This document shows positions 22,521 to 32,650 of a stretch of DNA of 64,000 bases, piece by piece; position 1 is the stretch's first letter, and each line of letters opens with the position of its first letter. Position numbers and translations under genes: made by a program. The notes under the pieces were generated by a model. The model ran no database searches, had not been told where the DNA came from, and saw nothing but the letters and a program-made list of their open reading frames with translations. The stretch is from Rhynchosporium graminicola (Eukaryota; Ascomycota; Leotiomycetes; Helotiales; Ploettnerulaceae): contig FJUW01000007.1 in NCBI GenBank assembly GCA_900074885.1, forward strand, positions 610,704 through 674,703, given 5' to 3'.

Positions 22521-25349
22521 TGTTGGTTGATCGCAGCTTTCGTCAATAGAGTTCAGCCTTTTTAATGATACGATGATCGCTTTGAGGGGGCCCCTTCTCA
22601 CCCTTATATAAAATCCATCTAGAGTTCTCGGTGGCTACAAGCCATGCGGAACATCTCCCTATCGGGCAGGCATGATGGAGATACTTCAAGTATAATTGGG
22701 TCACCAAGCTGTTCCATACCTATCTGATAAGCTGCGCAGGGATTATCCCTACAAAGTTCCTCTACCACTAGGGGAAGAGATTCTACGAACATGTGGGTAG
22801 AGGAGAATCTCTAGCCTAAGATTGGAGTTCGGCGCGAGGAAAAGATACAAGGCGAGCAAGGACGAAGGAACAGTTCATTGAGATAGACCATATCCTTGTA
22901 CTTATGTATGTATATGCATGACCTGGGCACGTTGGTGAGAGAGGAAGTGACGTACGTTTCCGCCTTCCTTCCCAGAACACATGGCGGGAAGTGTAGCATT
23001 CATCACCTTTCGCACGAATGATCTTTGCTACAACTTTTAATAAGACTTTCCACCCTGGTGACCTTAAGGAGGGCGGTGTCATGAGTGATACTCAACGATT
23101 AATGACAAGAGCTTTAGAAGTGGAGATAGCTTAGATACCCATGTGGTGTGAACATATCATGGGAAGGGAACATATATATTGTATGAGATGTAACAGACAG
23201 ATATCAACGGCACAGAAAGGTACTCATGCTAGTCTCGCTCGAGCATGGGAGATTCATCGAGCTCAGTATTGGGAAGCCGTGGAAAGAACATAAGAGTTTG
23301 GCAGACGTAGAAATTAAAAGTTGTATTGAGCAAACACCTGAGCCGAGAATCTTGTATAACGTTACATGCTCTGACGCATTACCGAAAACTCAAAAACAAG
23401 AACTAAGTAAAAACGAGATAAGTATGGTATTTCGTACGAAAATACCTAATACTGTATGTGTAAGGTAGGTATCGAAGCATGCGAGTCCAGAGAAAGGGTA
23501 GCGAGCCCACTTTCCCCGCAAGGAGTTTAATGGGATTTCTCCCTGGATACGAAGGTAGAATATAGCTTTTCCTTTAGCCATAAGTAGCATTGGCGAGATT
23601 AAACCCCGGAAATGTCAATCCGCGAGAGCTTCATGGATCTTCGCACCTCAGCTCAGCCACAACATCAGCTTCCTGCGAACCTGGAGGATGAAGACGCACG
23701 GCTGTCTTCAATCTCTCTCCTCATAAGTTGACGGCTGTCTAACACTGATACCGATGGAGGGCGTCAAATGGTAAAATATCCTCTGGTTTAAGGTTAATCA
23801 CACGTTACTTCTAGGCTCATGTCTTAGGCCTGCTATCGATGTCAGAAAGAAGTGGTCAACTTGCATTGGGCGAAGTCGAGATGACATCTAAGTTATAAGT
23901 GCCAGATTCGTTTGGTTGGTGACTTTTATTTTTTCATTAGGTCAAAGTGTGAAAAGAGCTTCGTGACATTACGATAGATATCAAGTAAAGTCTTTACTTG
24001 ATTACTTGGTTGCGAGGGTAGCTAAATCCCCATCCTGCTGCGGAGTACGGGGCAATTTCTTCCCCACGAATAGACTGATGTCAGCTGAGTGATTGAATGG
24101 GTGTTAGTCCTTGCTGAGGCTCGTGCTGGTAGGGACAGGGCAAAGGTTTATTTGACCCTACTACCAAGGTATCATGTCGCGAAGTGCTCCAGGTGACCTA
24201 ATCAGCCACTTCTTTCCTGGCATAGATGACCCTGGGGCTAGATGCTGACAAACTAGATGCCAATTCTTGAGAACCCGCTCTGAGAGCCCTTTTATTACAA
24301 TTATTTTGAAGCAAGACTGAGTGATACTAGGCATCACATTCCAGGTTCGGAAATCACCGCTAAGGGCAACTTCCTTAGAACTTGATAGCGTCGCGTTCCT
24401 GCGAGACGCTGGCCAATCTTTTGCTTCTTCCTGCTGTTAAGTCTCTGATATCAACCCTTTCATCGGAATTTTCAAATCAATAAGCGTTGATGATTTATCT
24501 GGCTAACGGAGGCCAACTTCTCTATTGCAGTCATACAGGACGGCCTGAGCAAGCGTCAAGCTGACTGCGAAGCCCCTGTTCATCTGAATCTTAATTCTAT
24601 GCAATCGCCCAACTTTTACTCTGCTGTTGTCCATTTTCTGACTCTGATTACATCGAGAAACGAGATTCAGAAAAGGGCTTCAGCTGCTCTGGGAACTCGT
24701 ATATGGGGGGTCCCAATCTCAGCCTTACGATTTCACGAATCAGATTCCGGTTCGCTGTGGAATGAGAGTTAATGGGTGGTCAGCTTCCCAAGAAGTACGA
24801 TCCGCTCACCATCCATATAAGCAAGTTGCAACCTCAAATGATCTATCTTTGAATCCTATCATCGAAATCTGGCTCTTGCTTCTCAAGGCGCTCTTTTGAG
24901 AAGCATCTACCAAAGCTTTCACTTTGACTAAAAGACCTAGGCTCCTCTGGTTTAGCAGACCAGGTTCCACAAACCGCGGTTGCAAGTGTTAAGTCCGCTT
25001 CACTGTGCCAGGCAGGCTACCGAATCAACCTAGATATTAGGACTCGACCGTCTTGTCTTACATTTAGAAAATTGGGCCCCTTCGCGCCTTCGGTCTGACA
25101 AGAGATGTAACCCGTGTGACCAAGTCAGGCTTACCATAGCCATGTTTCTCAGAAGGGATTCGCTCCGCTTTTACACTACGGATAATGAAGTCCTGGGAAC
25201 CAAAATCTACAGCTCAAGTCGTATGCTGAGCTTTACAACATATATCATCTCATGTTTGGTCCTATTTGGCCATTGTCTTTTGTTCCTTTTGGCGCGTAAA
25301 AATTTCTTTGCTACTCCGAGCCTAGACTTCTTATCTATCGTCTATCGTA
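22521..25349. other. gene-poor 2.8-kb stretch
   Basis: No gene can be supported. The left end is the GH76 promoter (TATATAAA-like at about 22610). Frames at 22816-23082, 23226-23468 and 25142-25360 have no recognisable content. Composition does not change abruptly. It may contain decayed mobile sequence, but I see no terminal repeats or transposase motifs. Confidence 0.5.
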
Positions 25350-26155
25350 ATGTCAGCTAAACTACTCAACGTCGAGGAGGCTATCTATGCAAGTTCCTCC
25401 CAAGATAGTGACTCCAAACGATATTCGTCCTTTTCAGAAAGACCTCCAAGTGTCTTTCGACTCTCAGCTGCGGACCATGCACTCCTTTGCCAGTCGATTG
25501 GTGCACTATCAGACGACGAGAACCACAAACTAAGTCGTCCTCACTCACACATGTATCCACCAAAGGGTCTCCCAAATGGTCTCTACAAAGACGTGATCCG
25601 ATCCAGAACTTTAGCACAACATGAATACTGTAAGTTTTCTGTCTCTTCCGCAGATGCTCGAATTCTGTAAAATATACATCACTATCCCATTTTGCTTGCT
25701 TGAGAGTTCTAATGTAGTAGAGTACACACTAACTCACTACCATCCTAGACTTCACATCCCTCCTCTTCACCGTCGCTCTCGTCCTCCAGCTCCTTCTCGG
25801 CGCCGCCCTCACAGCACTAGGATCCACATCAGCCAGCACAAATCTACGCATTACACTTCTAGCAGCCGCCAACACCATTCTCGCCGGTCTCTTAGCCCTA
25901 ATGCACAACTCTGGGCTCCCAGAACGATACAAGAACGACTGGACCGAATTCGACGAGGTAGAGATGTTCATGAGGGAGCTTGTGGAGACGGGGATCATTG
26001 CAGGTGGATGGACGAGAGATCAGACGATCGAGCATTGTTATGCTTTGTATCGAAGAGCGAAGGGGACGGTGACGAAGAATAAACCGACTTCTTACACGGC
26101 GAGCGGGAGTGCGAGTTCGAGTTTGAAGGCGAGCAAGTCTGTTCATAAGTCTTGA
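25350..26155 (+). CDS. SLATT-like fungal two-helix membrane protein
   Basis: Exons 25350-25629 and 25749-26155 (intron 119 nt) give 228 aa. The first about 90 residues are soluble, ending GLPNGLYKDVIRSRTLAQHEYYF. Two adjacent transmembrane helices follow (SLLFTVALVLQLLLGAALTAL and RITLLAAANTILAGLLALM), then a charged amphipathic region (YKNDWTEFDEVEMFMREL) and a Ser/Lys-rich tail. This architecture and the GLPNGLY...LQLLLGAALTALGS pattern match the fungal branch of the SLATT family (SMODS- and SLOG-associating two-TM effector domain). Bacterial SLATT proteins are proposed pore-forming effectors of nucleotide-signalling defence systems; the role of fungal members is unknown. No nucleotide-cyclase or SLOG gene is seen next to it. 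Confidence 0.82.
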
Positions 26156-26518
26156 GGGGTCCATATTTTGATTTTGAGATGCGGGAGTTTTGTGGGAAGA
26201 TGCTGTAGATGCTTGTATCCAAGTTTAGTCTATCAATCATACGTAAAACCCGAAATTGAGAAAATTCATCTCCGACGAAGCAAACTCATCACCTAAACAA
26301 AGTCATCAAATAATCACACGATTTTGAAGTATTACTTTTGCAGTATCCAGTAATATGTTCGCCGATTTGACTCCGAGTTACAGTATAGTTCGTACAGAGC
26401 ATTCGAGACTTAAATGCCATTTTTATGACTTTATTGAAGTAAATAGGCCGACCCTAGCTTCGCCGAAGACGAAGCTGGCAAGCCTCGTGCTCAAATTCTC
26501 ATACTCTCCGGCTCCTCT
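26156..26518. other. intergenic between SLATT-like gene and SDR pseudogene
   Basis: About 360 bp with no gene seen. It contains a 7-bp-stem palindrome at 26456-26476 that recurs imperfectly near 34.13 kb. Confidence 0.5.
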
Positions 26519-27290
26519 TCAACATTTCCAACTATCATCACCAGCATATACAGGGCTCGTAACACAAGTAATTTTCGGGGCCAGCAGGAAACAGATAATA
26601 CTGGCAATCTCCTCTGCCGTACCAGTTCTCTTGATAGCGCAAGGCATATCGTTTCCCATATCAGGATTGCCCTCTGAAGCCACCAGTAGATACGGCGTCA
26701 GGGTGGATCCAGGTGTGAAGGCATTGACTCTGATCCACGATCACCGACCTCTTTTGCAGCTGCTCACGCATAGCCTATGTTACCATGTTTGCTCGTGACA
26801 TAGGCTGCGCTACCTGGGAAGCCTGTATCACAAGTTGATTCCATTCTCACGTTGAATATTTCCCTTGTTCTCCACGACTCTCAACTCCACTCCCAGACAG
26901 TACATCAGCCCTGTCAAGTTAACACTCATAATGCAATCCCATTCCTCGAGCTCGAGCTCCGTCAGTTGTTTGATACCATACGCTTTCCCAGCCAAGCAGC
27001 GACATTTGCTGCACCATCTACCTTCCATGTTCCTTCAGGACAGAGGCTATGCAGGCGTCGACTTCGCTTACTCATAATACGTCAAGTTGATACAGATGAA
27101 ATGTGCCTGTGGTAGGTGAGAGGAGAGATGAGAGGGAGTCCTGGCAGAGGCGAGGTTCGAGGTAACGATACCCCCCAATACACACGATTGCACCGCGCGT
27201 GAGGAGGATAGTGGCTGCTGCAAGACTAATCCCGCTTGCCCCGCCAGTGAGTGCTATTACTTTGCCTTGCCTTGACGTTTTGAGGATGAG
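26519..27290 (-). pseudogene. short-chain dehydrogenase/reductase (SDR) pseudogene
   Basis: Successive pieces of a classical SDR are readable in order on the minus strand but in different frames. They are an N-terminal GKVIALTGGASGIS (last Gly of TGxxxGxG replaced by Ser), then MSVNLTGLMYC, then GSAAYVTSKHG containing the YxxxK active site, then RVNAFTPGSTLTPYL. The C-terminus reads RTGTAEEIASIICFLLAP...TSPVYAGDDSWKC and stops at 26519-26521. At least three frame changes and a stop codon soon after YVTSKHG rule out one intact protein, and I could not remove them with plausible introns. The product would have been a soluble NAD(P)-dependent oxidoreductase. The 5' limit is uncertain; an open frame extends to 27362. 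Confidence 0.8.
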
Positions 27291-27362
27291 AATGAGGATT
27301 GTGATTTTTTTTTGTTTGTTGAAAAGAGATAGCCGAGCACGACGATGAGAGAAAATTAGCAA

Positions 27363-27944
27363 TTCTGGGAAATGGGATTTGTTACTATGGAGTAGGGTTT
27401 GAAGAGGATAGAAACCTTTGATCTCGCACTCATGAATGTGACGAAGTGATCTTTCATCCCGATTATCATTCCTACATATAATATCTGACCTGCCCTACCT
27501 TGCACACCTGTGAGTAGCTGCAATTCACGATACCCCGCGTCGTGGGGATATAAGCACCTGAACTTGTGTAACTTGCATAAACGTGACACAAGCCCTGCAC
27601 AATTGCGCTGAGCCGAGCTTCCCCACGTTTCACGATGCTGGCTGGGGTCTCGGAGTCTCATGATCGCATGGTGCATGTTTGGAGGGGAAGCTTGAGCTTA
27701 GGTACGATTCACGCTTGCTTGTTCCCTCATGCTCTTCTTTCCTTTCCCCTTTTCAAATTTGGTTGTACACTCGTACTTGCTGGTGAAGTCCTTTCCGCCT
27801 TCGGTCATATTGTAAAGCTTCACATTTTGAATGTATTGAGGAGAGTTTGGATAAGTATCTAAACTTGCATTCAAAGAGTCCAGATTCGCTGGACACGGAC
27901 TAAAAACACGATTCAGAGCTACCTACCTGTATTCGAACTTCACG
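27363..27944. other. intergenic, promoter of the glutaminase gene
   Basis: Minus-strand frames reach into this stretch but show no domain. The right end is the 5' flank of the GtaA-type gene. Confidence 0.5.
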
Positions 27945-30536
27945 ATGCTGTGGACAACATGCCTCCTAGCTGCGGCAGCAGTCGTCAGTATTGAAGCATC
28001 AAGCTTAAAACCACCAGTCCTCCCTCTGATGGTACGAAATCCATATCTTAGCACCTGGCTGGGACATGCCAGAGAAGATCCCTGGGAACATTGGCCGATG
28101 TTCTGGACTGGACAAGAAGTTGGACTGTCAGTTCTAGTTGCGGTTCCTGAATCCGAGACGGTCTTTCCGCTTCTGGGAAGACCTCAGGACTCGCTGCCGA
28201 AATCTGGGGAAAGGTGGGCCTTGATTGTTTCTGTAGGAGTGAAGAGCTATGCTGATGGTTGATGTTGTAGCTTCACTGTCTCTTACCCGAAGTATTTAGG
28301 TGCTACGTTCGACGCTTCAACCACCAACCTAACATACCACATTCCGGCTGCGAAACCGTCCCATGATCCTGCCGAGATCATTCTATCCTTCCTCTCCCCA
28401 ATCACACCAACTTCGACACTTAGACAGTCTATCCCAGCTTCGTACTTGACGGTACATGTGAGCGGGAACTTCGGGATCGATGTCTATATAGATCTGAATG
28501 GTCTATGGGTCAGTGCGAATCGCGGGAATGAGATTGTATGGGAAATTAGCCAGACTCAAGGTTCTGCTAAGACATGGAAGATTAAGAGAAGAGTGGAGCA
28601 ACTGTTGAGTGAAGATGCTGATAGAGGGGAATGGGGTACATTGCACTTCACGGGACCTTCAGATGTGAGGTACGAAGCTGGAACTTCTGCCATCCTCAGA
28701 AAAAAGTTCGCCAGAACTGGAACATTGCAAAATATCATGGATGATAAGTTCCGGTCGATCATGGATGAAGAGCCCGTTTTTGCATTTACGAAATCTTTCA
28801 AGCTTAATGCCACCTCTGCTGCAGGTGATAAGACTCACGATAGCGTTCTTTTTACTATAGCTCATATCCAGGATCCTGTCATCCAGTTTGCATCAGCTCG
28901 GGGAATTACTCTGATGAAGCCGCTGTGGGCTAACTACTACCTGACCTCAGAGGAGCTTTTAAGATTTCACTATCATGATTTTAAAAAGGCCTTTGCTCTT
29001 GCCAGCAACTATTCCATTCAACTTGAAAAAGATGCTTTGGTATCTGGATCAGAAGATTACAAGGACATTCTGGCGTTGAGCGCCAGACAAGTATTGGGCG
29101 CTTGCAGTTTCGCAGGTACACCTGAGGATCCTATCATTTTCTTCAAGGAGATCTCTTCAGATGGAAATATGAACACTGTCGATGTTATCTACCCGGCATT
29201 CCCGTACTTCTTGTATACCAACCCGAAATGGCTTGCGTACCTCCTGGAACCACTCATTGAGCATCAGATGAGTGGCCAATATCCGTAAGTTACCCTGTTC
29301 GTTAGCTCAATAGAACGACCTAACATAGCGGCAGAAATGACTACAGTATGCATGATCTCGGAGCGCATTTCCCCAATGCAACGGGCCATCCAGATGGAAG
29401 AGACGAGTATATGCCTGTCGAAGAGTGCGGAAACATGCTAATCATGGGGCTCGCTCTGGTGAACTCTCTGAAGTACGATACTGAACCTGCCAGTATTTGG
29501 TCTGCAGCCGGAGAAGATACCCCATGGGACTCCAGAGGCGGTTCTTTCCCGCTTCATATCGATGCCCACGGTATTGACGACACATTTGGAGGTCCAATCT
29601 CTGCCAAAGGCGACAAACAAGCCCGACAATGGATCCAGAAATCTTACAAATTGTGGAAACAATGGACTGGCTACCTCATTCGGGAAGCTTTGATTCCAGC
29701 GAATCAGTTATCAACCGATGACTTTGCCGGCTGGTTAGCTAACCAGACTAATCTTGCTTTGAAGGGAATCATCGGGATCAAAGCCATGAGCGAGATCTCC
29801 GAATTAGTTGGAGAGACAGAAGATGCGAAGTACTATCGCAACGTATCTGAAGTCTACATCAAGAGATGGGAGGACGAGTTCGCCATCTCGAGAGATGGGA
29901 CACATGCAAAGCTGGCCTATACCTGGCATGGCAGCTGGACGACGCTTTACAATCTGTTTGCTGATTCGCTCTTGTGCTTCCATCTACCTTCAATTTTAGA
30001 CTTGGAAGAGGTCGCTGGACAAAAGCTGTTGGCAGAATCAAAGAAATCAAGGACCTCGTTCGTGTCAGAGAGGATATACAAAATCCAGAGCGATTGGTAT
30101 CACAATGTACGCCAGAAATATGGTCTACCTCTGGATAGTAGAAGACTCGCCGCGAAGAGCGACTGGGAATTCTTCGCGGTCGCTGTGGCCAGTAAGCAAG
30201 TCCGGGAAGAAGTAGTTCAGTCTATAGCTCTATGGGTGAACGAGACATCAACAGGTATGCACCACTCAGAATAAATCGTGATTATTCTTCACTTCACTAA
30301 CACACATAGATCTACCATTCACAGATCTCTACGAGACGGAGGGAGATGGAGGCTTTGCTATTCACTCCTTCAAGGCGAGACCTGTTGTTGGGGGACATTT
30401 TGCCTTCTTGGCATTGGAGAGAGCTTGTGATGGGAAGGCTGTTGCTGGACTGAGTTTCTTAGATGACGTACCGGCGAGCGAATTTGATATCTTGACTAGG
30501 AACGATCGGAAGGGAAGGCTTGATGGGGAATTATGA
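27945..30536 (+). CDS. gtaA: secreted GtaA-type glutaminase
   Basis: Belongs to the fungal GtaA family, whose founding member deaminates L-glutamine to glutamate outside the cell. Exons 27945-28213, 28271-29284, 29335-30254 and 30310-30536 give 809 aa in consistent phase. A signal peptide (MLWTTCLLAAAAVVSIEA) is followed by LKPPVLPLMVRNPYLSTWL and HWPMFWTGQEVG, typical of the N-terminal DUF5127 region. The DUF4965 region contains ALSARQVLGACSFAG and IYPAFPYFLYTNPKWL. The DUF1793-type helical toroid region contains YSMHDLGAHFPNATGH, PVEECGNMLIMGLAL and ATARE-like helices, with YTWHGSWTTLYNLFAD further on. The C-terminus has RPVVGGHFAFLAL. Glutaminase activity is inferred from the family; substrate preference of this copy is not visible. 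Confidence 0.92.
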
Positions 30537-31483
30537 GTGTGCGGGTACCTTTGTGTGGATTGTTGGGAGGCGCATTGTATTATATTGGTAGCGTGGAGCT
30601 CAGCACCAAGAAGGGAAGATGGAAATGAAGGATCTGAATTTAAAGTCGTTATTACTACTAATTGCCAGATTCTGTGATATCGAGGCTAGGCTAATTCATC
30701 TCCAGCCGAGGAGAACTAGCTAGTCGAAACTCAAGACCGCAACTAGATACTGCAATCACAAGTTTATTACAGGACATTCCCCGTGGTCAAACTTCATTTA
30801 CCTCAGTCTTCAAAGACTCTATGAAGTTCTGGCCTACCTTTCAATATCAAGTCCACAGCAAAGCCCTCATTTAACTTCGCCCTAAACGAATTTGCCTGCC
30901 TTCGAATGCTCTAGAAGGTCGCTCTCAGCCTCACTGTCCCTCACAATTATGCAGCAACAAACAATTCACTTTTGCGATGCGGCCTTGCATGAGATGCCAC
31001 TTTAGTGCGTTCCCGTCGACGCGTGGGTATTACACATACATTTCAGGTCGAAACACTCGGGCAAATATGAGAGCTTTTGTCAGAATCAACACTTACAGAG
31101 TTATCAGATCTTTTACGAACATGTGGAATTCACTACGTAACTTTCGCTGACTCCTTTATTTTTAGTCTGACAGTCTGGGAAGGTGGCGAAGTGCACGGAC
31201 CAGATGGACTGGCATCTGGCTAACTTTCTATAGCCTAGCTCCACCTTCAGCCGCGACAATATTTAGCGTGGCCAGATCTGAAAAACAACCGTCTGATCAA
31301 TACAACCGCGACTCCTTCACAACCACTTTCCATCTCCACCGTCATCGAGATATTTCTTCCATACTCACACATTCCATCGCTGATACTTATATCTGTACAA
31401 CGCAGTATCGTACAGCTACTCAGGCATCAAGTCGATATCTTTCACTTTACTTCTCCCTTCGTTCATTTGACAGCTTGCTATCA
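30537..31483. other. intergenic / 5' flank of Tra2-like gene
   Basis: About 950 bp without a supportable gene. The right half is the promoter and 5' UTR of the SR-protein gene at 31484 (CATCATGGCT start context). Confidence 0.5.
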
Positions 31484-32650
31484 TGGCTTCCATGGATTAC
31501 GAGAACGAAAACGGCACACGCTACGAGGGTAAGTTATCATCATCTCGCATCACAATTCCTTCGCAGATATGCCAATTTGAGAGATCCATCGCTGACCCAA
31601 ATTTTGACGCGTAGAAGAGGCGCCCCGTTACGAGCCGCGTGACCGCAGCGCAAGCCCTCGACCAGCTCGTCGTGACAGTCCTCGAGGAGGTGCTCGTCGC
31701 TCTGCATCCCCTTCGAACGGTAATGGCCATGCCGACAGCCGGTTCGTACATTGTGCTATGTTTCTATTAGCTTATACTGACATGAACTAGTGGACCTTCA
31801 GTCAAGAACGAGCGTGGTCCTCCCCAAGACGATGGCGCCATTAACCCGGGTTCCAACCTCTTCGTCACCGGTATCCACCCTCGTCTCTCGGAGCAGGAGG
31901 TGACCCGTCTCTTCGAGAAATACGGTGACGTTGAGAAGTGCCAGATCATGTTGGATCCTCACACTAAGGAGTCTCGTGGCTTTGGTTTCGTCAAGATGGT
32001 CACTGCTGATCAGGCCGATGCCGCCAAGGAGGGACTTCAAGGTGAGACTATTGAAGGCCGTACCTTGAGCATTGAGAAGGCCCGTCGATCTCGTCCACGC
32101 ACCCCAACCCCCGGCAAATACTTTGGTCCGCCCAAGAGAGGCAAGTATCTCCTGCTCGATTTGTCTTACACAATTAACTAAAACAACAGAAGAGGATGGC
32201 AGAGGACCCCCACCTGGACGATACGGCGACCGCTACGACGACCGAAGACGCGGCGGCGGGGGGGGCTATGGTCGTGATGGAGGAAGAGACTACGATAGAG
32301 GCGGATACGGAGGACGCAGAGACGACAGAGATAGGGGCTACGGCAGAGACGACTATGCCCCTCGTGGCGCCGATCGTTACTCTCGCGACGACCGATATAG
32401 CAGCGGAAGAGATGATCGTCGAGGAGACGACCGCCGAGGAGGCGGATATTCCTCAAGTGGGAGAGATTATGAGAGAGGCGGTGACCGTGGCTCTGGTAGA
32501 GAGGCTCCTCCTCCAGCCGCTGCTTATGGTGACCCAGCACCTCGCTCAGAGAATCGGGAACCATATGGAGGTAGAGGCGATGACGAGAGATTCTCCCGTC
32601 GCGAATATTGATTGCTGACCAACATAGGTGGTGAGCGCCCTGCTCGTTAA
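31484..32650 (+). CDS. Tra2-like SR RNA-binding protein (RRM)
   Basis: A transformer-2-type splicing regulator. Exons 31484-31529, 31615-31741, 31791-32140 and 32190-32570, plus a short terminal exon 32628-32650, give 308 aa ending YGGGERPAR. If the last intron (32571-32627) is retained, the frame instead stops at 32611 with 314 aa ending FSRREY. The N-terminus is Arg/Ser-rich (RDRSASPRPARRDSPRGG). One RRM follows with RNP2 NLFVTGI and RNP1 SRGFGFVKM, then the Tra2-type linker SIEKARRSRPRTPTPGKYFGP. The C-terminal half is RGG/RD/YG-rich. The third intron (32141-32189) has a GC donor in the exact context AGAG|GCAAGT. The short linker after the RRM distinguishes it from other RRM-RGG proteins. 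Confidence 0.93.
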
